This document shows positions 7,521 to 17,136 of a stretch of 64,000 bases of DNA, piece by piece (positions within the stretch are counted from its first letter, which is position 1; each line of letters begins with the position of its first letter). The position numbers and the translations under genes were made by a program. The DNA is from Streptosporangium becharense (lineage in GTDB: Bacteria; Actinomycetota; Actinomycetes; Streptosporangiales; Streptosporangiaceae). The stretch covers positions 4,836,001 to 4,900,000 of the forward strand of contig NZ_JACHMP010000001.1 in assembly GCF_014204985.1 (NCBI RefSeq). Reading direction: 5' to 3'. Below the pieces are notes generated by a model that did no database searches, was not told the DNA's origin, and was given only the letters and a program-made list of their open reading frames with translations.

Positions 7521-7650
7521 GGACACCGCGGCCGGTTGAAAGCAACGCGGCCGGTCTGGGGAGACCGCGGCCGGAAAGCAACGCGGCCGGTCTGAGGACA
7601 CCGCCCTGGGGCGAAGACGACGCTCCCGGTCTGGGGGACACCGCGGCCGC
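7515..7650. repeat. Degenerate 36-39-bp tandem repeat, about 3.5 copies
   Basis: Units begin GTCTG at 7515, 7554, 7590 and 7629 and share GACACCGCGGCCG and AACGCGGCCG blocks. They fill the convergent gap between the NTP-transferase-like gene and the EEP phosphatase gene. The complementary GC blocks inside each unit could form hairpins that end transcription. Confidence 0.85.
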
Positions 7651-7666
7651 CCGTGCCGCGGGACGG

Positions 7667-8668
7667 TCACGAAGCGGGCAGCCGCAGATCGGCGAAGACG
7701 GCCCGGTGGTCGGTGCCCTTGACGGTGTGGACGCTGACCTCGCTGACCCCCACCCGCCGGTCCACCACGACGTGGTCGATGGTGATGATCGGCGGAATGC
7801 CCTTGTTCGCGGGCCACGTCGGGATGAGCCCCTGACCGACGACGTCGGCCGCGTCCGTGTAACCGCGGTCCAGGAAACGGCGCATGGCCACGTGGTCGAG
7901 GCTGGCGTTGAAGTCGCCCGCGAGGATCCGGATCCTGTCCGGGGCGGCGGAGGGCAGGGCGTCCAGCGCGGCGGTCCAGTCGTGCACCTGCCTTCCCAGC
8001 GGCGGGAAGGGGTGCACGGAGACGAGCTCCACGGGTTTGGCACCGGGCAGGTTCAGCCGGGCGGCGGGCATGTTGTGCCCGATCGCCTCGAACAGGTTCT
8101 CCAGCGGGGTCAGCTCGTACCTGGCGTACAGGCCGCTGCCGCCGGCGCTCCACTCCGCCTCCAGCACCCGGTGCGGCATGACCTCCTTCAGCCCCGCGGC
8201 GTCCAGCTTCTCGACCATCCCCGGGGTCAGCTCCTGGGCGCTCAGCACGTCCGGTTTCAGACGCCGGACCAGGTCCATCACGACCTCCGGATCCGCGTGA
8301 CCGAACAGCATGTTGAGCGTCACGACCCGCAGGGGCGTCCCCGTGGCGGCATCGGCGGAGCCCAGGGCACGCGGGAGCACGCTGAAGCCGAGCGCCGCGG
8401 TGGTGATCAGCGCGACGGCGCCGGCGGCGCGGTTGCGGGACAGCGCGGACAGCAGCACCGGCACGAGCGAGCCCGCCGCCACGTACGGGGTGGCGGTCAT
8501 GAGCTGCGTGGTGAGCGAGTCACGTTCCAAACCGGCGACCCGGGCGACCGCCCAGGCGGCGAACGGCGTCACCGCGGCCCAGGCGAGGGCCTTCGGCACC
8601 CGCCAACGCCGCTTCGGGGTCACGATCGCCCCTCCGACGCTCCTCTCAGCTACGACGTCCACGCTCAC
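7667..8668 (-). CDS. Membrane-anchored endonuclease/exonuclease/phosphatase (EEP) protein
   Basis: The 333-residue protein starts with about 110 residues holding three hydrophobic segments (AWAAVTPFAAWAVARVAG, TATPYVAAGSLVPVLLSAL, AVALITTAALGFSVL). An EEP catalytic domain follows: LRVVTLNMLFG, AQEL, SVHPFPP, ILAGDFNAS, IDHVVVD and the C-terminal TDHRAVFADL. These are the metal-binding and catalytic Asn, Glu, Asp and His motifs of DNase I-like phosphatases. With the membrane anchor it probably cleaves a phosphodiester or phospholipid head group at the cell surface. It lies downstream of the zincin-NUDIX pair on the same strand. The GTG start has no clear ribosome-binding site. Confidence 0.85.
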   Translation of the reverse strand: MSVDVVAERSVGGAIVTPKRRWRVPKALAWAAVTPFAAWAVARVAGLERDSLTTQLMTATPYVAAGSLVPVLLSALSRNRAAGAVALITTAALGFSVLPRALGSADAATGTPLRVVTLNMLFGHADPEVVMDLVRRLKPDVLSAQELTPGMVEKLDAAGLKEVMPHRVLEAEWSAGGSGLYARYELTPLENLFEAIGHNMPAARLNLPGAKPVELVSVHPFPPLGRQVHDWTAALDALPSAAPDRIRILAGDFNASLDHVAMRRFLDRGYTDAADVVGQGLIPTWPANKGIPPIITIDHVVVDRRVGVSEVSVHTVKGTDHRAVFADLRLPAS

Positions 8669-8761
8669 AGTGCCCCGATTCGCTTGCTCGGCCCGATTGG
8701 AGACGAAGATATCCAGGAGGGGATGAGAGCAGCATAAAACGGTCCAACGCCGTCGGGGCTC

Positions 8762-9307
8762 TCACCCGGAGAGCAGGGCCTCCCGGGCGCGGCGGGCCAG
8801 GCGGCGGGTCGCCTCGTCGGAGAGATCGGGAATCCCGTCCACCGGGAACCACCGCAGGTCGAGGGACTCGGCGCTGATCACGGCCTCCACGGCCGCGGGG
8901 GCGATCGCGCCGTACTCGACATCCAGGTGGTGGGTGTACGGGGGGTGGCACCAGACGCGGTGCCGGTCGACGGCCAGCGGGCCGGGCAGCAGCCGCAACC
9001 CGGGGATACCGGACTCCTCGGTGGCCTCCCGCAGCGCGACCGCCGCCAGCGAGACGTCCCCGCGCTCGCAGTGACCACCCATGGGCAGCCACATACCGGC
9101 CTTGGGGTGCAGCGTCAGCAGCACCCGTTCGCCGTTGTGGGAGAGCACGGCCGTGGTCGCCGTGAGATGACCGGGCACGCACTCGCGCCACATCGCGTCC
9201 TCGTGGGCGTGGACGTGTTCCAGGAACTCCTTGCGCAGCAGCTCTTCCTCGGCGGTGGGCGCCACCCAGCCCGTGAGCACCTCACGGGCGTCGTCGCGCA
9301 GGCTCAC
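8762..9307 (-). CDS. NUDIX hydrolase
   Basis: The 181-residue protein has a complete Nudix box, GGHCERGDVSLAAVALREATEESGI (about 77-101), which binds Mg2+ and hydrolyses a nucleoside diphosphate linked to another group. The substrate cannot be read from the sequence. Its ATG overlaps the stop of the upstream zincin-like gene by 4 bp, so the two are translationally coupled. The EEP phosphatase gene follows after about 90 bp. Confidence 0.88.
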   Translation of the reverse strand: MSLRDDAREVLTGWVAPTAEEELLRKEFLEHVHAHEDAMWRECVPGHLTATTAVLSHNGERVLLTLHPKAGMWLPMGGHCERGDVSLAAVALREATEESGIPGLRLLPGPLAVDRHRVWCHPPYTHHLDVEYGAIAPAAVEAVISAESLDLRWFPVDGIPDLSDEATRRLARRAREALLSG

Positions 9308-10647
9308 CCGCCCCCACCCTTGCCGTCCGCGTCGTCGTCCTTGCCGTCACCACCGTCATCCGGAGCGCCGCCCTCGCCGGGGGCACCCTCACCTCCGGCG
9401 GCGGAGGACTCCCGCAGGGACGCCTCCAGGGCGGACAGGTCGAGCTCGGGCTCACCCCGTACGAATCCCTCGGGGTTCTCCAGGTCGTCGGCGGTCGGCA
9501 TCAGGTCGGGGTGGTTCCAGAGCGCGTCACGTCCGTCGACGCCCCGGTCGGCCTCCAGGGCCCGCCACAGCACGGCCGCCTCGCGCAGGCGACGCGGCCG
9601 CAACTCCAGGCCGACGAGCGTGGCGAAGGTCTGCTCGGCAGGCCCGCCGCTCGCCCTGCGGCGCCGTACGGTCTCCGCCAGCGCCGTGGCGGAGGGGAGC
9701 TTGCCCTCGGCCGCGCTGTCGACGACGGTGCCGACCCAGCCCTCGACGAGGGCGAGCATGGTCTCCAGCCGGGACAGGGCGGCCTTCTGCCGCTCGGTCT
9801 CCTCGGGCTTGAGCAGGTTGCCACCGCTCAGCAGCTGCTGGATCTGCTCGGGGTTGTTGATGTCGATGCCGCGGATCTGCTCCTCCAGAGCGGACGCGTC
9901 GACCGTGATGCCCCTGGCATACTCCTCCACCGCACCGAGCAGGTGCGCGCGCAGCCACGGGACGTGCTGGAACAGCCGGTGATGGGCCGCCTCGCGCAGC
10001 GCGAGATAGAGGCGGATCTCCTCGGCGGGCGTCTCCAGGCCCTGGCTGAACGCGGCCACGCCGCCGGGCAGCAGGGCGGCGTTGTCCGACAGCGGCAGAC
10101 CGATATCGGTCGAACCGATCACCTCGCGGGCGAGCGAGCCGACGGCCTGGCCGATCTGCTGGCCGACCATCATGCCGCCCATCTGCTTCATCATCCCCAT
10201 CAGCGGCCCGGCCATGGCCTGCGCCTCCGGGGGCAGACCGGCGGCGCCGAGCGTGCCGCTCATGGTCTCGACCATGCGGGCGGCGATGGGATCGCAAAGT
10301 TTCTGCCAGACGGGGATCGTTTTCTCGATCCACTCCGAGCGGCTCCACGCCTGGGGACTGTTGATCCCACTCGGCAACGCGGTGGCCTCGTTGAGCCACA
10401 GATCGGCCAGATTCAGGGCGTCGACGATCTGGCGCCGCTCACCCTCCATGACACTCGGGTCGCCTTCGGCGGCCACGGCGTGTCGTGCGATGTTCTTCGC
10501 CATGTCCCAGTTCACGGGACCTGAGGTCGGCGGCGCGGAGAGCATGTCGGCGAATTGACGCATGGCCGCCGCGATCTGCTCCGGGTTGCCGAACATGGCG
10601 AACGGGTTCTCGTTGGGGTCGTTTTCCCGACCTGGCAAGTCAGTCAC
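9304..10647 (-). CDS. Zincin-like metallopeptidase (DUF2342, Rv3195-type)
   Basis: The 447-residue protein belongs to the actinobacterial DUF2342 zincin-like family. Visible segments are the acidic, Met-rich GPLMGMMKQMGGMMVGQQIGQAVGSLAREVIGSTDIGLPL (about 146-186) and LALREAAHHRLFQHVPWLRAHL (about 215-236), which holds the presumed zinc helix. The C-terminal 50 residues are a Gly/Asp/Glu-rich tail (EGAPGEGGAPDDGGDGKDDDADGKGGGG). The function is not known. By synteny it matches M. tuberculosis Rv3195. It is divergent from the SDR gene across an 82-bp gap and coupled to the NUDIX gene by a 4-bp overlap. Confidence 0.85.
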   Translation of the reverse strand: MTDLPGRENDPNENPFAMFGNPEQIAAAMRQFADMLSAPPTSGPVNWDMAKNIARHAVAAEGDPSVMEGERRQIVDALNLADLWLNEATALPSGINSPQAWSRSEWIEKTIPVWQKLCDPIAARMVETMSGTLGAAGLPPEAQAMAGPLMGMMKQMGGMMVGQQIGQAVGSLAREVIGSTDIGLPLSDNAALLPGGVAAFSQGLETPAEEIRLYLALREAAHHRLFQHVPWLRAHLLGAVEEYARGITVDASALEEQIRGIDINNPEQIQQLLSGGNLLKPEETERQKAALSRLETMLALVEGWVGTVVDSAAEGKLPSATALAETVRRRRASGGPAEQTFATLVGLELRPRRLREAAVLWRALEADRGVDGRDALWNHPDLMPTADDLENPEGFVRGEPELDLSALEASLRESSAAGGEGAPGEGGAPDDGGDGKDDDADGKGGGG

Positions 10648-10729
10648 CGCTCTACCTCGTGCAGGATGGAGGAGTCCACATCCGCCACGTTATCCGTCGT
10701 ACGGCGGGTCAGTGCAAAGTGAGGACCTG

Positions 10730-11800
10730 GTGCCTACCTCAAAACGCTCCCGGCCCCCCGTCGTCGCCGTCACCGGTGCCGCCTCGGGCATCGGCCGTGC
10801 GCTCGTCGCGAAGGTCGCCTCGTCTGCGGATTTCCGCAGGGTCGTGGCCATCGACGAGCAGCGCGGTGACGTGCCCGACGTCACGTGGCGGGTGCTCGAC
10901 GTCCGAGATCCGCTCTTGGCGAACCGGATCTCCGACATCGACGTCCTCGTACACCTGGCGGCCGACTACGCTCTGGACGCCGATCCCATGGAGCGGCGTG
11001 CCCACAACCTGCGCGCCGCGCAGACGGTGCTCACCGCCAGCGCCGCCGCCCGGGTGCGCCGGGTCGTCCTCGTCACCAGCGCCATGGTGTACGGGGCCGT
11101 CCCGGACAACCCCGTCCCGCTGCCGGAGGACGCGGCGGTCGCGGCCGAGCCCGACACGGGCGTGGTCGGCGACCACCTGGAGATCGAGGCGCTGGCCCGG
11201 CGTTCCCGGCGCAGCCACCCCGGTCTCGACGTGACGGTGATCCGGCCCGCAGCCGTTGTCGGCCCCGGTGTCGACAGTGTGGTCACCCGGCACTTCGAGG
11301 CCCCCCGGCTGCTCACGGTCAAGGGGTGCAGCCCCCGCTGGCAGTTCTGCCACCTCGACGACCTGGTCTCGGCCCTGGAACTCGCGGCGCTCGGCGTCGT
11401 CTCCGGCGTGGTGGCCGTGGGCAGCGACGGCTGGCTGGAGCAGGAGCAGGTCGAGGAGATCTCGGGCCTGCGCCGCCTGGAGCTGCCCGCCGGGCTGACC
11501 TTCGGCACCGCCCAGCGTCTGCACCGTCTCGGGGTCACCCCCGCCCCGGCGACCGACCTGCACTACGTCGTCTACCCCTGGGTGGTCGACTGCGCGTCCC
11601 TGCGTGAGGCCGGCTGGAAACCCGCCTGGACGAACGAGGCCGCGTTCACCCAGCTCCTGGAGCTGCGTGAGGGCAGGCACGCGGTCGTCGGCCGCCGCCT
11701 GTCCGGCAAGGAGGCCACGTTGACCGCCGCCGGCGCCACCGTCGCCGTCCTGGGCACCGCCGCCATCGTCCGGGTCGCCCGCAAGAAGCGCCGCCTCTGA
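10730..11800 (+). CDS. SDR-type NAD-dependent epimerase/dehydratase
   Basis: The 356-residue extended SDR begins with the nucleotide-binding GAASGIGRALVAKVA (about 15-29). It continues with DVRDPLL, VHLAADYALDADP, a VVLVTSAMVYG strand and WQFCHLDDLVSALELA. The usual catalytic YxxxK is not obvious (the segment reads VYGAVPDN...GDHLEIE), so catalysis is uncertain. The last 30 residues form a hydrophobic segment followed by RKKRRL, suggesting membrane attachment. The GTG at 10730 follows GAGGA at good spacing; an in-frame GTG at 10712 is less well placed. Confidence 0.85.
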   Translation: MPTSKRSRPPVVAVTGAASGIGRALVAKVASSADFRRVVAIDEQRGDVPDVTWRVLDVRDPLLANRISDIDVLVHLAADYALDADPMERRAHNLRAAQTVLTASAAARVRRVVLVTSAMVYGAVPDNPVPLPEDAAVAAEPDTGVVGDHLEIEALARRSRRSHPGLDVTVIRPAAVVGPGVDSVVTRHFEAPRLLTVKGCSPRWQFCHLDDLVSALELAALGVVSGVVAVGSDGWLEQEQVEEISGLRRLELPAGLTFGTAQRLHRLGVTPAPATDLHYVVYPWVVDCASLREAGWKPAWTNEAAFTQLLELREGRHAVVGRRLSGKEATLTAAGATVAVLGTAAIVRVARKKRRL

Positions 11801-11971
11801 CGAAGGGCGTAGCCCGTCCGGGCGGCCGTGCGGGTGATCACACACGGCCGTCGCGGTGCCCGCAGGGCCGGTCCGGACGGCCGCGGGACCGGCCGTCCGG
11901 CGGCCGGATGCGGACCGTACGCGAGACCGCGTGCTCCGGACGACGATTTCCGGGACGGTACGCTTTGTGAC

Positions 11972-12397
11972 GTGGACGTCATCCGGCTGCTCGGCATTCG
12001 CGACACCCCGCTCTCGGTCGACGAGGTGCTTTCCGCCGTCGGCGACCACGCCGCGGGCGGCACGACCGTCTTCGTCGGCACGGTACGCGACCAGGACCAC
12101 GGCAAACCGGTCACGAGCCTCTCCTACTCGGCGCACCCGAGCGCCGAGGCCGAGCTGCGCCGGGTCGCGGAGAAGGTCGCCGCCGACTTCCCGGTGACCG
12201 CGCTGGCCGCGGTCCACCGGGTCGGAGACCTGCGCCTGGGCGACGTCGCAGTCGTCGTCGCGGTCGCCTGCCCGCACCGCGGCGAGGCGTTCGAGGCCTC
12301 CCGGAGGTTGATCGACGACCTCAAGGGCCAGGTTCCCATCTGGAAGAACCAGCTTTTCGTCGACGGTTCGTCGGAATGGGTCGGTGCCTGCGACTGA
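11972..12397 (+). CDS. moaE: Molybdopterin synthase catalytic subunit MoaE
   Basis: The 141-residue protein is MoaE, which with thiocarboxylated MoaD converts cyclic pyranopterin monophosphate to molybdopterin. Family segments are GGTTVFVGTVRDQDHGKPVTSLSYSAHPSAE (about 29-59), VAVACPHRGEAFEASRRLIDDLK and the catalytic-lysine region VPIWKNQLFVDGSSEWVG near the C-terminus. No moaD is present in the window. The GTG at 11972 lies exactly 7 nt after TACGCT (11959-11964) without a ribosome-binding site, indicating a leaderless mRNA. Longer in-frame starts would give an Arg/Gly-rich extension unlike the family. Confidence 0.92.
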   Translation: MDVIRLLGIRDTPLSVDEVLSAVGDHAAGGTTVFVGTVRDQDHGKPVTSLSYSAHPSAEAELRRVAEKVAADFPVTALAAVHRVGDLRLGDVAVVVAVACPHRGEAFEASRRLIDDLKGQVPIWKNQLFVDGSSEWVGACD

Positions 12398-12536
12398 ACC
12401 TGGCGGGCCCGGTCCCACGCCGAGCCCGGTGCGCCGCTGACCGGGCCGGAGGTGCCGCGGTCGGCTCCGCGGCGAAGACGCCCGGCGGTGTGTGGGTGCG
12501 GTCTGACGACCTGTGACACGGCATAGGCTTTGTCCC

Positions 12537-13583
12537 ATGTCCCGACGAGCGCTGACCCTGATGGTGGCCGGCTTCCTCACGCTCGCTCTCGCCATCATCG
12601 GCGCGGTGCTACCGGTGCCCTACGTCGTCCTGAGCCCCGGGCCGACCGAGAACACCATCGGCGACGTCGACGGCAAGCCGGTGATCAGTATCAAGGGACG
12701 CCAGACCTACCCGACCGACGGCAAGCTCAGCCTCGTCACCGTGGCATACCAGGGCGGGCCGGGCGCCAGGATCGACCTGTTCAGCGCGCTCAGAGGATGG
12801 ATCGACCCGACCATCGCCGTCGTCCCCGAAGAGACGATCTTCCCTCCGGCGACCACCGCGAAGCAGGTCGAGGAGCAGAACACCCAGGAGATGACCAACT
12901 CCCAGGACGACGCCACCGCCGCGGCGCTGACCGAGCTGAAGATCCCCTACACCTCCGTGGTCACCGTGGCCTCCACCGAGAAGGGCCTGCCCGCCGACGG
13001 GAAGTTCAAGCGGGGAGACGAGATCGTCTCGGTGGACGGCACACCCACGGCGGACCGCGAGAGCGTCTCCGCAGCCGTTCGCAGGCACAAGGCGGGTGAG
13101 ACGGTCACCTTCGTCGTCAACCGCGGCGACCAGAGTCTGACCGTCGCCGTCCCGACCACCGCGTCCAAGGACGGCACACCGGTCGTCGGCATCGTCATGA
13201 GGTCCGGCTACAAGTTCCCCTTCGAGGTCTCCATCAACGTCGGCGACGTCGGCGGCCCGAGCGCGGGGATGATGTTCTCCCTCGGCATCGTCGACAAGCT
13301 CACCCCCGGGGCGATGACCGGTGGCAAGGCGGTCGCCGGAACCGGCACGATCACCCCCGAGGGCGAGGTCGGCCCGATCGGCGGAATCCAGCAGAAGATG
13401 GTCGGCGCGCGCGAGGCCGGGGCGGCGTTCTTCCTCACCCCCGCCGACAACTGCGCCGAAGCGGTCAAGGCGGTCCCTGAGGGCCTGAAACTGATCAAGG
13501 TCGAGTCCCTCCACGAGGCCGTGCAGGCGATCGACGTGATCCGCACCGGCAAGGGCACCACGCCGAGCTGCTCCGCGGGCTGA
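12537..13583 (+). CDS. PDZ-Lon (S16) membrane-anchored protease, Rv3194c-type
   Basis: The 348-residue protein has one N-terminal membrane anchor (ALTLMVAGFLTLALAIIGAVLPVPYVVL, about 5-32), then a PDZ domain (about 130-215, with KGLPADGKFKRGDEIVSVDGTP). A Lon-type S16 domain follows, with the nucleophile in GDVGGPSAGMMFSL (about 241-254) and the partner lysine in GGIQQKMVGAREAG, giving a Ser-Lys dyad. The catalytic domain probably faces outside. It matches M. tuberculosis Rv3194c and precedes the UPF0182 gene, as there. TAGGCT (12524-12529) lies 7 nt before the ATG with no ribosome-binding site, so the transcript is probably leaderless. Confidence 0.92.
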   Translation: MSRRALTLMVAGFLTLALAIIGAVLPVPYVVLSPGPTENTIGDVDGKPVISIKGRQTYPTDGKLSLVTVAYQGGPGARIDLFSALRGWIDPTIAVVPEETIFPPATTAKQVEEQNTQEMTNSQDDATAAALTELKIPYTSVVTVASTEKGLPADGKFKRGDEIVSVDGTPTADRESVSAAVRRHKAGETVTFVVNRGDQSLTVAVPTTASKDGTPVVGIVMRSGYKFPFEVSINVGDVGGPSAGMMFSLGIVDKLTPGAMTGGKAVAGTGTITPEGEVGPIGGIQQKMVGAREAGAAFFLTPADNCAEAVKAVPEGLKLIKVESLHEAVQAIDVIRTGKGTTPSCSAG

Positions 13584-13789
13584 TCTCCCTTCCGGCAGGC
13601 CCAGCCGGGGTTTTGACCAGACGAATCGGAAATCCGGGCACTCATCCCAACCTTCGTACGTTTGTCCCACTGGGACCCCGGACCCTCGGGGGTTGTGGCC
13701 GGACCGTGCCCGAGCGGCTGAGCGCGGCCGAACCCCTGCCGGTGTAGGTTTCCAGACACGGACCGTGCTCTTACGACAAGGGGTTGGCC

Positions 13790-16777
13790 TTGAGCTTCCG
13801 GACCCCCGGAGCCGGCAGGGCAATGCGCTTGCCCCGCCGGCCACGATTGCTACTTCCCGTCGTCGTCGCCCTCGCGGCGATCGTCGTGTTGTTCCTCCTC
13901 TTCGCCGGCATCTTCACCGACTACCTGTGGTACGACTCGGTCGACTACACGGCGGTCTTCTCCGGTGTGGTGGTCACCCAGATCCTGCTGTTCGTCGTGG
14001 GCGCGCTGCTGATGGTGGGCATCGTCGGCGGCAACATGCTGCTGGCCTACCGGATGCGGCCGATGTTCGGGCCGGGCATGTTCGGCGGCGCCAGCGGCGC
14101 CGACCGCTACCGGATGGCCCTCGACCCGCACCGCAAGCTGATCTTCCTGATCGGTGTGGCCGTGCTCGCCCTCTTCGCGGGGTCGTCGTTCTCCTCCCAG
14201 TGGAAGACCTGGCTGGAGTTCGTCAACGCGACGCCGTTCGGCGCCTCCGACGAGTTGTTCAACATCGACATCTCGTTCTTCATGTTCACCTATCCGTTCA
14301 TCCGGATGGTGCTGAACTTCCTGTTCGTGGCGGTGGTGCTGTCCGCCGTCATGGCCGCGATCGTGCACTACCTGTACGGCGGGTTCCGGCTCCAGTCGCC
14401 CGGAGTGCACGCCTCGCGTGCCGCCCGGGTGCACCTGTCGGTGCTGCTGGGCGTCTTCGTCCTGCTCAAGGCGGTCGCGTACTGGGTCGACCGGTACGGC
14501 CTGGTCTTCTCCGAACGGGGTTTCGTCCACGGCGCCTCGTACACCGACGTCAACGCGGTGCTCCCGGCCAAGACCATACTGGCGATCATCGCCCTGATCT
14601 GCGCCGTCCTCTTCTTCGCCGGGGTCGTCCGGCCAGGCGGCATGCTGCCCGGCGTCGGCTTCGGCCTCCTGGTGCTCTCGGCCATCCTGATCGGCGGGGT
14701 CTACCCCGCGCTGGTCGAGCAGTTCCAGGTCAAGCCCAACCAGCAGGGCAAGGAGCAGGAGTACATCAAGCGCAACATCGACGCCACCAGGAAGGCCTAC
14801 GGCGTACAGAACGCCGAGGTCATCGACTACGCGGCGCAGGGCGACGCGAGCAAGGTGAACGTCACCGCCGACAGTTCGATCTCCGGGGTGCGTCTGCTCG
14901 ACCCGAGCCTGGTCGCCAAGACGTACCAGCAGCGGCAGCGGATCCGCGGTTACTACGACTTCCACGAGCCGCTCGACGTCGACCGCTACCCCGACGGGAA
15001 CGGCACCATGCGCGACACCGTGGTCGCGGTCCGCGAGCTCACCGGCCCGCCGCCGGCGCAGAACAACTGGATCAACCGGCACCTCGTCTACACCCACGGG
15101 TACGGCTTCGTGGCCGCACCCGGCAACGAGGTCGACGCCGAGGGCCTGCCCAACTTCGACTCCAAGGACATGCCGGTCACCGGCCCCCTGGTGGAGCGGA
15201 CGAAGCTGACCGAGTCGAGGATCTACTTCGGCGAGGCCCCGGCCTCGGCCGAGTACGTCATCGTGGGCGGCGGCGGCAAGCAGGAGCTCAACTACCCCAA
15301 GAGCGGCGGCACCGGCCAGGAGAACACCACCTATGACGGCAAGGGCGGAGTCCCGGTCGGCTCGTTCTTCAACCGGCTGCTCTACGCCGCCAAGTACAGT
15401 GAGATCAACCTGCTGTTGTCGGGTGACATCAACGACCAGTCAAAGATCCTTTATGAGCGCAACCCGCAGGAGCGCGTCGCCAAGGTGGCCCCGTTCCTGA
15501 GCCTGGACGACAACCCCTACCCGGCCATCGTCGGCGGCAGGGTCGTCTGGATCGCCGACGCGTACACCACGTCCAACTCCTACCCGTACTCCCAGAGCAA
15601 GAGCCTCGAGGCGATGACGCGCGACACGGTCACCGACCCGCGCGCAGTGGTGCCGCAGCCGCGTGACCGGATCAACTACATGCGCAACTCGGTCAAGGCC
15701 ACGGTCGACGCCTACGACGGCACCGTCACCCTGTACGCCTGGGACGAGCAGGACCCGATCCTGCAGACCTGGCGCAAGGCGTTCCCGGGCGTCATCAAGC
15801 CGAAGTCCGAGGTGCCCGCCGAGCTCCAGCAGCACCTGCGCTACCCGGAGGGGCTGTTCAAGGTCCAGCGGGACGTGCTCTCCCAGTACCACATCGAGGA
15901 CGCCGCGGCCTTCTACAGCGGCCAGGACTTCTGGAACGTCCCGAACGACCCGTCGTCCGGCGACCGCGACATCAAGCAGCCGCCGTACTACCTGTCGGTC
16001 AAGATGCCGAAGACCTCGGCGCCGTCGTTCTCGCTGACCACCACGTTCGTCCCGCGTCAGGGGCCCAACCTGGCCGCGTTCATGGCGGTCGACGCCACCC
16101 CGGGGCCCGACTACGGGAAGCTGCGCATCCTGCGCATGCCGTCCAACACCACGATCCCCGGTCCGGGTCAGGTACAGAACAACTTCCAGAACAAGTTCTC
16201 CGGCGAGCTCAACCTGCTCGGCCTCGGCCAGGCGAAGGTCCGCTACGGAAACCTGCTCACCCTGCCGTTCGCCGACGGCCTGGTCTACGTGGAGCCGGTG
16301 TACGTGGAGATCGCCGCCGCCTCCGGGCAGGAGCCGTACCCGATCCTGCGCCGTGTGCTGGTCTCCTACGGCAGCAAGGTCGGTTCGGCCGACACGCTCA
16401 AGGGCGCCCTTGAGCAGGTCTTCGGCGACGGCACCGGTCAGCCCGTGACGGAGAACAAACCGGAGCAGGCCAGGCCGGAGGGGAACAAGCCCGAAGACTC
16501 CGGCGCCGCCACCGACCTGAGCAGGTCGATCAACGCCGCGGAGGAGGCGTACCAGAAGGCACAGGACGCCCTGGCGAAGAACCCGCCCGACTGGACGGCG
16601 TACGGCGAGGCGCAGAAGGAGCTCAAGGAGGCGCTCGAAAAGCTCAAGGGGACGGCCTCCACCACGGCGCCCACGTCCACCGCCTCACCGAGCCCCACCC
16701 CGTCGGCGTCGGCGCCGCCTGCGGCGTCTCCGTCGCCCACGGTCTCCCCCTCGCCCACGGCCTCGCCCAACCCCTAG
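13790..16777 (+). CDS. UPF0182 large membrane protein, Rv3193c-type
   Basis: The 995-residue protein has about seven membrane segments in the first 320 residues, a long extracytoplasmic region rich in aromatic and Asp residues (for example NNWINRHLVYTHGYGFVAAPGNEVD), and a Thr/Pro/Ser tail of about 40 residues. That is the UPF0182 architecture of actinobacteria and cyanobacteria; function unknown. TTG at 13790 follows AAGGGG at 6 nt and gives the usual N-terminus (SFRTPGAGR). TTG at 13784 and ATG at 13823 are alternatives. A -10-like TAGGTT at 13745-13750 gives a short leader. It follows the PDZ-Lon gene as in mycobacteria. Confidence 0.9.
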   Translation: MSFRTPGAGRAMRLPRRPRLLLPVVVALAAIVVLFLLFAGIFTDYLWYDSVDYTAVFSGVVVTQILLFVVGALLMVGIVGGNMLLAYRMRPMFGPGMFGGASGADRYRMALDPHRKLIFLIGVAVLALFAGSSFSSQWKTWLEFVNATPFGASDELFNIDISFFMFTYPFIRMVLNFLFVAVVLSAVMAAIVHYLYGGFRLQSPGVHASRAARVHLSVLLGVFVLLKAVAYWVDRYGLVFSERGFVHGASYTDVNAVLPAKTILAIIALICAVLFFAGVVRPGGMLPGVGFGLLVLSAILIGGVYPALVEQFQVKPNQQGKEQEYIKRNIDATRKAYGVQNAEVIDYAAQGDASKVNVTADSSISGVRLLDPSLVAKTYQQRQRIRGYYDFHEPLDVDRYPDGNGTMRDTVVAVRELTGPPPAQNNWINRHLVYTHGYGFVAAPGNEVDAEGLPNFDSKDMPVTGPLVERTKLTESRIYFGEAPASAEYVIVGGGGKQELNYPKSGGTGQENTTYDGKGGVPVGSFFNRLLYAAKYSEINLLLSGDINDQSKILYERNPQERVAKVAPFLSLDDNPYPAIVGGRVVWIADAYTTSNSYPYSQSKSLEAMTRDTVTDPRAVVPQPRDRINYMRNSVKATVDAYDGTVTLYAWDEQDPILQTWRKAFPGVIKPKSEVPAELQQHLRYPEGLFKVQRDVLSQYHIEDAAAFYSGQDFWNVPNDPSSGDRDIKQPPYYLSVKMPKTSAPSFSLTTTFVPRQGPNLAAFMAVDATPGPDYGKLRILRMPSNTTIPGPGQVQNNFQNKFSGELNLLGLGQAKVRYGNLLTLPFADGLVYVEPVYVEIAAASGQEPYPILRRVLVSYGSKVGSADTLKGALEQVFGDGTGQPVTENKPEQARPEGNKPEDSGAATDLSRSINAAEEAYQKAQDALAKNPPDWTAYGEAQKELKEALEKLKGTASTTAPTSTASPSPTPSASAPPAASPSPTVSPSPTASPNP

Positions 16778-16851
16778 AGATCGCCGGGAGCCCAGCGACA
16801 TCCGATTCGCTTTCACCTCCGAAGCCGGGTAGTCTTACGGACGTACGCCGA

Positions 16852-16925
16852 CGCGGGGTGGAGCAGCTCGGTAGCTCGCTGGGCTCATAACCCAGAGGTC
16901 GCAGGTTCAAATCCTGTCCCCGCTA
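16852..16925 (+). tRNA. Initiator tRNA-fMet (CAT), copy 1
   Basis: The 74-nt gene folds as a cloverleaf with anticodon CAT. It has two initiator hallmarks: an unpaired first position (C1 opposite T72) and three consecutive G:C pairs next to the anticodon loop (CTGGG / CCCAG). CCA is not encoded. A TAGTCT at 16830-16835 is a likely -10, and a terminator follows directly. Confidence 0.97.
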
Positions 16926-16932
16926 CTGAACG

Positions 16933-16971
16933 AAGACCCCGGTCGCCGGAAACGGCGGCCGGGGTCTTTTC
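16933..16971 (+). terminator. Terminator of tRNA-fMet copy 1
   Basis: A stem of about 16 bp around a GAAA loop (AAGACCCCGG...CCGGGGTCTT), with one G-T pair, is followed by TTTT. Confidence 0.9.
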
Positions 16972-17092
16972 GTGTGCGCACTGCGTTTTCTGCACGTCCC
17001 GCGCCGCTTCCTCCGGCCCGGCCTCCCGCCTGGCACCGCGACCGTCGAGCAGTCCCGGGCGACCTCGGCGCGCCGCGGACTCCACCGCCGGT

Positions 17093-17121
17093 TTGCTTCT
17101 GGAGGGGGAGGCGGATACTGT
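17093..17121 (+). promoter_or_regulatory. Predicted promoter of tRNA-fMet copy 2
   Basis: TTGCTT (17093-17098) and TACTGT (17116-17121) are separated by 17 bp, and the tRNA starts 15 bp downstream. Confidence 0.5.
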
Positions 17122-17136
17122 TGAGACACACACCGA